NCBI GenBank assembly: GCA_943914745.1
Contig: CALUDF010000223.1
Span: 1-5,596, forward strand
Origin: an uncultured Bacteriovorax sp.
Lineage (GTDB): Bacteria; Bdellovibrionota; Bacteriovoracia; Bacteriovoracales; Bacteriovoracaceae
Length of the DNA stretch: 5,596 bases
Direction of reading: 5' to 3'
Shown: positions 1-5,596 of the stretch, in pieces
Layout: each line of letters starts with the position of its first letter
Position numbering within the stretch: the stretch's first letter is position 1
The notes under the pieces: generated by a model
Told to the model about the DNA's origin: nothing
Database searches by the model: none
Seen by the model: the letters and a program-made list of their open reading frames with translations, nothing else
Made by a program: the position numbers and the translations under genes

Positions 1-1
1 A

Positions 2-703
2 AACGGGGGAGACCTGATTTTCACTGTTCAAAATGCTGAGGCAAAAGAAAAAGTAGAAAAACTCTTTCCCGGAAAAAAAGTCTTTATCCTCGACGTAGAA
101 AATTCTGAGAGCATCGCTGATTTTGGAAGAAAACTTCAAGACGACAATGTCACTCTTCACGGCTTTCTTCACTCCATCGCCTTTGCCAATTACTCTGAAG
201 GAATGAAGCCGTTTCATGAGACAAAGCTTGCCGATTATCTTCAGGCCTCAAACATCTCATGTTTTTCACTCGTGGCGATGTCAAATGCCATTAAGCCAGT
301 TCTCTCAAGTGACGCTTCAGTTGTGACAATTTCTATTTCCAGCACGAGAGCGACAAACTACGGTTATATGGGACCGATCAAAGCTTCTTTGGATGCAACC
401 GTGGCCTATTTGGCGAAATCTTTTTCAAGCAGTTCAAAGGTTCGCTTTAATGCCGTCTGCTCTGGACCTTTAAAGACATCTGCATCGGCGGGAATTCCTG
501 GCTATATCGACAACTACCTTTATGCTGAGCAATTGACCATGAGGCATGAAGCCTTGGAGACTCAGGAAGTGGCCAACACCGTGGCATTTTTAATGAGCCC
601 AGCTTCTAGCGGGGTCAATGCTTCGAACATGGTGGTGGATGCGGGAATGGGCGCGAACTACTTCGATGAAAAAGTGGTGGAAGCGTACGCTAAACGCACT
701 TAG
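2..703 (+). CDS. fabI: Enoyl-[acyl-carrier-protein] reductase, FabI-type SDR (5' end cut by window)
   Basis: This would catalyse the NAD(P)H-dependent reduction of enoyl-ACP, the last step of each round of type II fatty-acid synthesis in the cytoplasm. The reading frame is open from base 2, so the start and the N-terminal nucleotide-binding glycine motif lie upstream; the ATG at 203 is internal. The 233 visible residues include the FabI-like stretch LHGFLHSIAFAN (near residue 55), the active-site block NYGYMGPIKASLDA with Tyr (codon 359-361) and Lys seven residues on (the Y-x6-K spacing), then SGPLKTSASAGI, which matches the FabI GPI-R/K-T-xAxxGI loop, and a C-terminal VVDAGMG where FabI has VDGG. 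Compared from memory with E. coli FabI, the segment just before the catalytic Tyr (TISISSTRATNY) is about two residues shorter and lacks the outer tyrosine (Tyr146). The gene ends tail to tail with the next one, sharing 4 bases. A divergent FabI-like SDR with another enoyl substrate is possible. Confidence 0.85.
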   Translation, partial: NGGDLIFTVQNAEAKEKVEKLFPGKKVFILDVENSESIADFGRKLQDDNVTLHGFLHSIAFANYSEGMKPFHETKLADYLQASNISCFSLVAMSNAIKPVLSSDASVVTISISSTRATNYGYMGPIKASLDATVAYLAKSFSSSSKVRFNAVCSGPLKTSASAGIPGYIDNYLYAEQLTMRHEALETQEVANTVAFLMSPASSGVNASNMVVDAGMGANYFDEKVVEAYAKRT

Positions 704-1503
704 GATTTTCTCAGGATAAAAATCATAAAGAGCATGTAAATCCCAATGGCGGCAATGGTGAACTTTAAGATGTTTTCCGTCTGCTCATTTTGTGCCTCAA
801 TGCTTTCTTGATAATACTTGGCCACGACCTTCATTTCAGGGGCGATTGATTCTTCTTTTAGTGACTTTAAGATGATGTCGATTTCTTTCACTCTTTTATG
901 AATAGAATCCAAATGGGATGCAAAGGCCTGAAGCTCAGGACTCGGAGTGCTAGAGAAATTAATAATCTGGCTTAAGATCTTCTGGTCTTCAGTGAGTCGC
1001 ATCTCATTTTCTTTATGGGAAAAGGATACGAACATGTAAGCGTCGAGGATGCATTCGCGGTAGAAATCCTTTTTGTCTAATAAGTAAGTGATCTTCTTTT
1101 TTTCCAATTCATTATAGGCAGGCAGGAGTGCCGTGACACTTTTTTGAAGTTCAGTGTGGGCCTTTTCAAAAATTCCTAAAAGTTTTAAACGGCTTTCAAA
1201 GTGAGATCTTATTTTTTTGACTGATGACAAAAGCTCGGGAGAGCTTCTGTTGATGTCGTTGATTAAGTCCATGAGCTCTTTTATGCGGTTCATTTCATCG
1301 AGGAGCTCAGCCTTGTCGCTGTTGATATTTTTTCTGAGGTAAAAGGCCGTATTGGCCACTTGTAAGTCGATAGAGCGCAGTTCTTCGAAATCAAATTTCA
1401 GAACCGTTTTGCCTTGTTCAAGTTGCGTGAGGTTTTTATAGAAGAGCACACCACTGATAAGAGTGATAAGCATGGTGGAAAGAATAAATATCTTAAGTCG
1501 CAT
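700..1503 (-). CDS. Stand-alone membrane-anchored all-helical (DAHL-like) sensor protein without output domain
   Basis: The 267-residue protein has an N-terminal membrane segment (about 5-22, after the basic start MRLK), a long hydrophilic stretch of predicted helices (about 23-245) and a second membrane segment (about 248-264) followed only by RKS. The middle region should therefore lie in the periplasm. Its pattern (LRSIDLQVANTAFYLRKN; a first bundle with FESRLKLLGIFEKAHTELQ; then a second bundle with LDSIHKRVKEIDIILKSL) resembles, by eye, the DAHL (double all-helical ligand-binding) sensor domain usually fused to a histidine kinase or cyclase. No HAMP, kinase, GGDEF or MCP domain follows, and the strand downstream is occupied by the convergent fabI, so no broken output domain is left behind. 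The start is well fixed: an in-frame TAG lies at 1507-1509, and the next Met (residue 11) is inside the first membrane segment. No good Shine-Dalgarno is visible. It could pass signals to a separate partner through its membrane helices. The gene is convincing; the family is tentative. Confidence 0.8.
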   Translation of the reverse strand: MRLKIFILSTMLITLISGVLFYKNLTQLEQGKTVLKFDFEELRSIDLQVANTAFYLRKNINSDKAELLDEMNRIKELMDLINDINRSSPELLSSVKKIRSHFESRLKLLGIFEKAHTELQKSVTALLPAYNELEKKKITYLLDKKDFYRECILDAYMFVSFSHKENEMRLTEDQKILSQIINFSSTPSPELQAFASHLDSIHKRVKEIDIILKSLKEESIAPEMKVVAKYYQESIEAQNEQTENILKFTIAAIGIYMLFMIFILRKS

Positions 1504-1544
1504 AATCTATGAATAATGCCCGAAGACGCCCAAGTTTGCGAGCC

Positions 1545-1572
1545 TTATCGGAAACCTGAGTGAAATTCTTTA
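1545..1572 (-). promoter_or_regulatory. Candidate sigma-28 (FliA) promoter for the helical sensor gene
   Basis: Read on the minus strand, TAAA (1569-1572) is followed after 16 bases by TCCGATAA (1545-1552). The enterobacterial FliA consensus is TAAAGTTT-N11-GCCGATAA, i.e. TAAA-N15-GCCGATAA, so the -10 part matches at 7 of 8 positions and the spacing is one base longer. The -10 end lies 41 bases before the ATG at 1503, which would give a leader of about 35 bases. The site lies in the only non-coding stretch of the window, which supports it, but a match of this kind can occur by chance and the organism's sigma factors are not known. Confidence 0.4.
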
Positions 1573-1603
1573 GTTTTAAAGAAAAAGGCTTCGAGGCGAG
1601 AAC

Positions 1604-1653
1604 AATTGTGGGCACTTTTTAAGCTTCAGGCTGAACGCTAAATGTACACAATT
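1604..1653. repeat. Spaced 7-bp inverted repeat in divergent intergenic region
   Basis: AATTGTG (1604-1610) and its reverse complement CACAATT (1647-1653) have starts 43 bases apart, close to four helical turns. The left arm lies within the perfect palindrome ACAATTGT (1602-1609), and the right arm overlaps the palindrome TGTACA (1643-1648). The arms lie between the two divergent candidate promoters, where a shared regulator could bind. They are AT-rich and short, so a chance origin is quite possible. Confidence 0.2.
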
Positions 1654-1660
1654 AAAATGG

Positions 1661-1688
1661 TCAAGTTTTATCTAGGGCTCACCGAAGA
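1661..1688 (+). promoter_or_regulatory. Weak candidate sigma-28-like promoter for the secreted-protein gene
   Basis: TCAAGTTT (1661-1668) is followed by ACCGAAGA (1681-1688). The first block is one substitution away from the FliA -35 block TAAAGTTT. The second matches GCCGATAA at only 5 of 8 positions but keeps the CCGA core. The gap from the first four bases to the second block is 16, identical to the stronger candidate on the other strand, and the distance to the start codon (39 bases) is also nearly the same. The site overlaps a small hairpin. An alternative sigma-70 -10 (TACAAT, 1696-1701) is present but has no recognisable -35 at the proper distance. Confidence 0.2.
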
Positions 1689-1693
1689 GCCTT
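1674..1693. other. Small hairpin upstream of the secreted-protein gene
   Basis: AGGGCTC (1674-1680) can pair with GAGCCTT (1687-1693) around a six-base loop, giving five G-C/A-T pairs next to the loop plus one G-U and one A-U. On the plus strand only a few T residues follow (TTTA), so it is a poor intrinsic terminator and no gene on that strand needs one here. It lies 34 bases before the ATG at 1728, so it could be a leader structure, an operator, or a chance pairing. Confidence 0.25.
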
Positions 1694-1727
1694 TATACAA
1701 TGTCACGTAGTAGATGGGGCCACTTTT

Positions 1728-3836
1728 ATGAAATTTTCATTCATCGCTACATTCATGTCTTTTGCTTTCTGCCTTCTAGTAGGCCAGCGTGCTCTTGCAC
1801 AGGAAGACGATTTTAATTATTTAGTCCTGACTAAGGATATTACATCAAGCACCGGCACAGGTATTGATACGGGGATTGGAAAAGAGGCCGATCTTTATCA
1901 ACAGATCGCCAACGAGTTTCATCTTGAGTATGAAAACATCGGAAAGCGTGAAGCCGCAAAAGTTCTTGCCGGCAATTCGGTCTCTATCACGGGTGGACTC
2001 AACAGCATTGGTTTCTCTTATAAAAAGCCTTTCATTAATTTCGGTGTAAGCGTTGACAGAAACTTGGCACCTGATCTTTTTGACGATAAAAGATGGATCG
2101 TTACCGATACATTCACTGTCGACATCGACGCTTCAAAAATCTTAGGAAGCCTTCGCGATTCAGGCGCGATTGATATGACGGAAGAGAACTTCGCGGCCTT
2201 TGCCGGAGTTGTCTTTAAGAGAAAATTCACCTGGATTCACTATGCTAATTCTTATAACGATGGGTTGATGGGTGACTTCCATAAGCTCTTCATGCCTTTT
2301 AATGCTTTAAGCTTCTCCAACATCTCGAAGCTTTCGGCCAATGAGATGATCTTTAAAGAGGACTCAATTTCCCTTAAGGCCGGAGGTTTGGTCTCAGCTC
2401 CTCTCTACACCGGTGTTACGGGAATGGCCGGAGTACTGGCACGATTCGAGCGCTTAAGCCGCGTTGAAGTGGTCTCCCTTGGAAACTCCAACATCCAGGT
2501 GAGTTCAGAAAAAACAAAAGTGGCCTCTGTTGGAGCAAGTCTTGCGATCCAGGCGGATTTTTTAAAGATCCTGAAACTCACTTTGCTATCGTATGACTTT
2601 AACTATGAACTTCAATCAAGCTACAAGGTCTATTTAAACATCCCGCAAATGGACCTCGCTGAGATGGACGCCCAACATCCAGTGGCGATGGAGCTTACGC
2701 AAATTTTAAAAAACCGAGAAGGGGACCTAGACACTCTTGCTCCTTATATTATTTCAGAAGAAAAAAGAATCTCTCAGACAGTCTCACACAAATACAACTT
2801 CCTTCTTTTAGGTGCTCAAAAAAGCTCAAAGACCCAGCAGATTGAAATCACCAAAGAAGGGCGAGTCAAAACGTTCTTTCGCCACTACTACGAAAAGATG
2901 AAGTACACGGAAGATTTCGTCTCGCGCTTATTTGCAAGCCTCATCTATGCCCTTACCAACTCCGATGTCTCTGCAACGAAGCTTGCCAGTGATACGAAGA
3001 AAGTCACCATTGAATACGATGCCGAAAGAAACTTGCTTCTTGCCCGCGAAGACTTAGATGTTGGACAAAAGGCCTCTGGGGCACAAAAGCTCTCCATGAC
3101 TTTTACTTCTGATTTTAAAACGCAGAAGACCAAAGGCTTCTCTGGGAAAAAATACCGTGAGCGCGCCAAGTTTATTTTAGAGCGCTATTCAGGTGTAGAC
3201 CCAATTGCCTTGTCGATGATTGATAGCGAACACCTAGTGGCCCCTTATCATATTGAAGGAAAATACCAGGTCAATATCGATGGTGTCCGTCACTTAAACG
3301 CCTTAGGGGTCAATACGGCCTTTGATTACTTCGACGGTCTTTGCGATGAGTACCCAAAAAATGGCTTCATTAATTTCAGAAACCTTTTTGATAACTGCAG
3401 AAAGAATTTACAAAACGATTATGTCGACTACATGAAAGATTTGACTCACGACAAAGTCTCAAGTGATGAGATCGACCGTTGCCAGAGAAAGTCCCTTAAG
3501 TATATTTTCTTTCCAAGTAAAAGAAGAACGTTTATTAAAAACTGCTTGGCAGACATCAATAAACTTCCAGAGACAGAGTGGGTGAATGTCCCTCTTTGGC
3601 CGCTTAAGAATCTCTCGACGAATATTGTGAATAATTCCTACAGCAAAGTGCATTTCTATAATCTCTTTGGTCTCTCGAATGTTTTCTTCTTTGGCTCTTT
3701 TGATGCCGTGACGGCCGATGGACGATCGTTTACGACGAGTTTTCATGAGGGAGCTTTTAAAGGGCTGGGAGCTGTTGACCATTACATGCGCATGGAGAAT
3801 TTACGGGCCCCTTCTTCCGTAGTCGTTGATCAGTAA
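1728..3836 (+). CDS. Large exported protein of unknown function with four clustered cysteines
   Basis: I do not recognise the family of this 702-residue protein. It begins with a classic Sec signal peptide: MKF, a hydrophobic core to about residue 19, and a likely signal peptidase I cut after RALA (residue 24, before QEDD). There is no lipobox. The mature part has no other obvious membrane helix. Residues about 205-305 are rich in alternating hydrophobic/polar stretches and small residues (LKAGGLVSAPLYTGVTGMAG, VASVGASLAIQ) that suggest beta-strands; residues 310-410 look mixed or helical. Cys539, Cys557, Cys585 and Cys606 are the only cysteines of the mature protein and lie in a basic helical segment, as expected for two disulfides in an oxidising compartment. 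The protein should be periplasmic, outer-membrane associated or released. The start fits the signal peptide; the Shine-Dalgarno is weak (GATGGGG, about 9 bases upstream). It stands as a single gene, divergent from the helical sensor gene and convergent with the two-component operon. Confidence 0.88.
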   Translation: MKFSFIATFMSFAFCLLVGQRALAQEDDFNYLVLTKDITSSTGTGIDTGIGKEADLYQQIANEFHLEYENIGKREAAKVLAGNSVSITGGLNSIGFSYKKPFINFGVSVDRNLAPDLFDDKRWIVTDTFTVDIDASKILGSLRDSGAIDMTEENFAAFAGVVFKRKFTWIHYANSYNDGLMGDFHKLFMPFNALSFSNISKLSANEMIFKEDSISLKAGGLVSAPLYTGVTGMAGVLARFERLSRVEVVSLGNSNIQVSSEKTKVASVGASLAIQADFLKILKLTLLSYDFNYELQSSYKVYLNIPQMDLAEMDAQHPVAMELTQILKNREGDLDTLAPYIISEEKRISQTVSHKYNFLLLGAQKSSKTQQIEITKEGRVKTFFRHYYEKMKYTEDFVSRLFASLIYALTNSDVSATKLASDTKKVTIEYDAERNLLLAREDLDVGQKASGAQKLSMTFTSDFKTQKTKGFSGKKYRERAKFILERYSGVDPIALSMIDSEHLVAPYHIEGKYQVNIDGVRHLNALGVNTAFDYFDGLCDEYPKNGFINFRNLFDNCRKNLQNDYVDYMKDLTHDKVSSDEIDRCQRKSLKYIFFPSKRRTFIKNCLADINKLPETEWVNVPLWPLKNLSTNIVNNSYSKVHFYNLFGLSNVFFFGSFDAVTADGRSFTTSFHEGAFKGLGAVDHYMRMENLRAPSSVVVDQ

Positions 3837-3839
3837 GCA

Positions 3840-4502
3840 TTATGTGAAAATGAGTCCCTTATTTTTAATCGATCGAAGCTCGACTTCAGAATTATTTAGC
3901 TTGCTTCTAAGATTGGTTAAATGAGTATTAAGAGTCTTATCTAGCACAACCATACCAGGCCATATATGCTCCTTTAAAACACTCCTCTCAATAATGACAT
4001 TATGGTGACTGATCAAGTAAGCGAGAATCTTGTATTCGATCTGTGTCAGATCAAGCTTCAAATCATTTTGATAAATGCTCAATGTCACCATGTCAATTCT
4101 CAGCGTTTTATACTGGTTCGTAAGAATTGGCTCCTTTATGGATTCACCCATTCTGTTGGTCATTCGTAGGATAATTTCCTCCGGACTCATCTCCGGCCAC
4201 AAAAAGTCACTGATGCCAAGCTTTAGAGCTTGAAGCTTCGTAGGTAAAGAAGTATCGGAACTTAGGATGAAAACCAATGGCATCTTTTGCAGGCCGTTTT
4301 TCGTGAGCTTCTCAATAAACTCAAAGCCATTGATAACCGGCATGTGGGCATCGACGACGATGGCATCGTAGTGAAATTCTTTTATGTGATTCCAGGCCAC
4401 AAGCGGGCTGTCTGTCTTATGAACGGCAAAAGTCGAGGAGAGCATTTTTTCCAGGTGGTTTAGTTGAATTTTATCGTCATCGACCAATAAGATCTTTTTC
4501 AT
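3840..4502 (-). CDS. OmpR/PhoB-family response regulator (receiver + winged helix)
   Basis: This is a DNA-binding response regulator of 220 residues. With the start at 4502, the receiver spans about residues 2-118, with acidic pocket Asp8/Asp9 (LLVDDDK), phospho-acceptor Asp51 (VVDAHMPVINGFEF) and Ser81 at the Thr/Ser switch position (FILSSDT). Where the family has the invariant Lys before Pro (as in DYITKPFSP), this protein reads DFLWPEMSP, so the switch lysine is missing; Trp102 or Pro103 stands there. The C-terminal OmpR-type winged helix (about 130-220) is complete, with LTQIEYKILAYLISH, the recognition region LDKTLNTHLTNLRSKL and a wing IKNKGLIFT in place of the usual RGxGY. The start ATG at 4500-4502 is preferred over the in-frame ATG at 4506-4508 and TTG at 4530-4532 because AAGGA lies five bases before it. 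It is translated right after the kinase gene, its presumed phospho-donor. Target genes cannot be told from the sequence. Confidence 0.93.
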   Translation of the reverse strand: MKKILLVDDDKIQLNHLEKMLSSTFAVHKTDSPLVAWNHIKEFHYDAIVVDAHMPVINGFEFIEKLTKNGLQKMPLVFILSSDTSLPTKLQALKLGISDFLWPEMSPEEIILRMTNRMGESIKEPILTNQYKTLRIDMVTLSIYQNDLKLDLTQIEYKILAYLISHHNVIIERSVLKEHIWPGMVVLDKTLNTHLTNLRSKLNNSEVELRSIKNKGLIFT

Positions 4503-4507
4503 GGCCA

Positions 4508-4512
4508 TCCTT
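4508..4512 (-). promoter_or_regulatory. Ribosome binding site that fixes the response-regulator start
   Basis: Read on the minus strand, AAGGA is followed by a five-base spacer and the ATG at 4502-4500. The motif comes directly after the kinase stop codon (4515-4513), which fits translational coupling. The same motif runs into the alternative ATG at 4508, so it could not serve that start. Confidence 0.75.
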
Positions 4513-5596
4513 TTAGATAATGATGTTGGCAAAGAAAATGTTTTTCTTTAGGTGAATATCCAGTATGTGCCCATGGGCATCTGAAATCGTTTTGCACAGA
4601 TGCAGCCCCACGCCCATATTTCCGACTTTGGTCGTCTTTAGAGGAGTAAAGAGTTCCTCTTGTTTGATGGTGTTGAGATAGGGGTTTGAGATCACAATTT
4701 TCGTTCTCGTGGATTTGATCTCAATCCATCTGTTATCCAAAGGGTTTTCTTTGTTGGCCTCAATGGCATTGCGGATGAAATTATCCAAGATGAGATTCAT
4801 GGCCGCGGGGTCGCAGTTAAAATTTTCGTGCTCCAGGTTGTAGAGGAGCTTAATAGAGAAGAAGTCGACGTAGTCCTGGTATTTTGCCAGGATGCTGATG
4901 CACAATTCAGGAAGGTTAATGATGCTTTTCGTGCTGGTTTTGAGGGAGTCGTGCTGAAGTTGCCTGGCCATGTCGACGGTTTTTTTCAGTGAGTCGATAT
5001 CTTCATCCTGAAAGTTTTTGCTTTGAATGCGGGAGAGAGGTTTTTGGATTTCATGCAAAATAAAGGAGGAGGCTTTTCCAATGTTGGAGAATTTCAAATC
5101 CTCTTTGAGTGTTTTGATTCTTGGATAAAGAAAGAAGATGTAACAAAAGCCAGTCATGACCATGAATGTGATGTAGTCATCCAGGTAAATGTCCTTTAAA
5201 TCTGGTGAGAGAGAACCAAAGCCATAAGGAGCAGGAGAGAATTTAAAAGCAACAATGGAGCCGATGAAGACCAAGGCATAAAGGATGGAGAATTCTTTTC
5301 GATCGATAAAGAAAAAGCCAATGTAAGCAAAGGCCAGCTGCATGGAGCCTACAATGTAGTTGATGGAGATGAAGTAAATAGAGGCAAAACAATAAAAGGC
5401 CCAACCAAGTCCCATCCAATAAATTTTTTTATCCAAGGAAACGTGCTTGTTGAAATGGATGATCCCAATGGGCAAGAACGCGACGATGAGTTTAATGACC
5501 AGATAGATGTGACTGTATGAGTATTTAAGGTACGAGAGATCAAAGTAGATGGAGTAGAGGACAACCAAGCAATTGGTTATCGTCACAGCATAGGCC
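4513..5596 (-). CDS. Membrane sensor histidine kinase with about six TM segments (5' end cut by window)
   Basis: The frame stays open to the window edge; GTG at 5586-5584 is a possible start but sits inside an apparent membrane segment, so the true start probably lies beyond. Numbering from that GTG, hydrophobic segments fall at about 1-17, 27-45, 55-74, 76-94, 99-116 and 138-155, with short loops and no large extracytoplasmic domain, so the signal is likely sensed in or near the membrane. The cytoplasmic part has an H box SSFILHEIQKPLSRIQ with His178, an N box LILDNFIRNAIEAN with Asn269/Asn273, an F-box-like LFTPLKTTK (312-320) and a G2 box GNMGVGLHL (322-330). The G1/D box, normally DxGxG, reads ISNPYLNTI, so the adenine-binding Asp is replaced by Asn and the glycines are gone. 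It should phosphorylate the regulator encoded 10 bases downstream. The rest of the operon, including its promoter, is outside the window. Confidence 0.92.
   Translation of the reverse strand, partial: AYAVTITNCLVVLYSIYFDLSYLKYSYSHIYLVIKLIVAFLPIGIIHFNKHVSLDKKIYWMGLGWAFYCFASIYFISINYIVGSMQLAFAYIGFFFIDRKEFSILYALVFIGSIVAFKFSPAPYGFGSLSPDLKDIYLDDYITFMVMTGFCYIFFLYPRIKTLKEDLKFSNIGKASSFILHEIQKPLSRIQSKNFQDEDIDSLKKTVDMARQLQHDSLKTSTKSIINLPELCISILAKYQDYVDFFSIKLLYNLEHENFNCDPAAMNLILDNFIRNAIEANKENPLDNRWIEIKSTRTKIVISNPYLNTIKQEELFTPLKTTKVGNMGVGLHLCKTISDAHGHILDIHLKKNIFFANIII

Noticed and set aside
203..703. Treating the ATG at 203 as the start of a short 166-residue reductase.
   Set aside because: The frame is open back to base 2 and the upstream residues include the FabI-typical LHGFLHSIAFAN block, so the ATG is internal.
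704..724. GATTTT/AAAATC inverted repeat just after fabI as a terminator.
   Set aside because: The stem is only six pairs and nearly all A-T, the loop is nine bases, and no T-run follows.
1509..1559. 16-codon basic ORF on the plus strand in the divergent region.
   Set aside because: Too short, no Shine-Dalgarno, and it overlaps the candidate minus-strand promoter; arginine-rich by chance is more likely.
1642..1710. 22-codon ORF on the plus strand (ATG at 1642, TAG at 1708-1710) just before the secreted-protein gene, a possible leader peptide.
   Set aside because: It has no ribosome binding site at a usable distance, spans the hairpin and the candidate promoter, and would lie mostly upstream of the predicted transcript start.
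2018..3782. Several open frames on either strand inside the secreted-protein gene, up to 107 codons.
   Set aside because: They lie wholly within a gene with a clear signal peptide and give low-complexity, Ser/Lys/Arg-rich products without domain features, as expected for shadow frames.
4503..4532. Longer response-regulator starts at TTG 4532 or ATG 4508.
   Set aside because: TTG 4532 would overlap the kinase end and has no supporting site; for ATG 4508 the AAGGA runs into the start codon. ATG 4502 has ideal spacing and gives the usual MKKILLVDDD start.

Overview
The window looks like a chromosomal piece of a Gram-negative bacterium of low to moderate GC content. It carries one house-keeping gene of fatty-acid synthesis, a two-component system, a stand-alone membrane sensor-like protein and a large secreted protein of unknown family. 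The Lys/Ser/Phe-rich protein style, the tightly packed genes and the abundance of signalling and secreted unknowns would suit a Bdellovibrio-and-like organism (Bdellovibrionota, perhaps the Bacteriovorax/Peredibacter side). This is an impression from composition and style, not a demonstrated assignment. No mobile element, RNA gene, CRISPR array or integrase was seen.

Layout. Positions 2-703 (+) hold the 3' part of a FabI-type enoyl-ACP reductase gene. It runs tail to tail, with a 4-base overlap, into 700-1503 (-), which encodes a two-TM protein with a long all-helical periplasmic domain resembling the DAHL sensor domain but with no output domain. The 224-base divergent intergenic region 1504-1727 separates it from 1728-3836 (+), a 702-residue exported protein with a clear signal peptide and four clustered cysteines. 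That gene ends 3 bases before the stop of the next block, a (-) strand kinase-regulator operon. The kinase (4513 to beyond the right edge) has about six TM segments and is followed by an OmpR-type response regulator (3840-4502), whose ribosome binding site directly follows the kinase stop codon.

How the parts may work together. The two-component pair is clearly one signalling unit, but both partners deviate at normally conserved positions: the kinase G1/D-box aspartate and the regulator switch lysine. Its input and targets are not visible. The helical sensor protein and the secreted protein share a divergent promoter region. The (-) side carries a good match to a sigma-28 (FliA) promoter (TAAA-N16-TCCGATAA), and the (+) side a weaker match with the same spacing, each about 40 bases before its start codon. 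If real, this would tie both genes to motility-phase expression. There is no direct sequence evidence that the secreted protein belongs to the same pathway as the two-component system.
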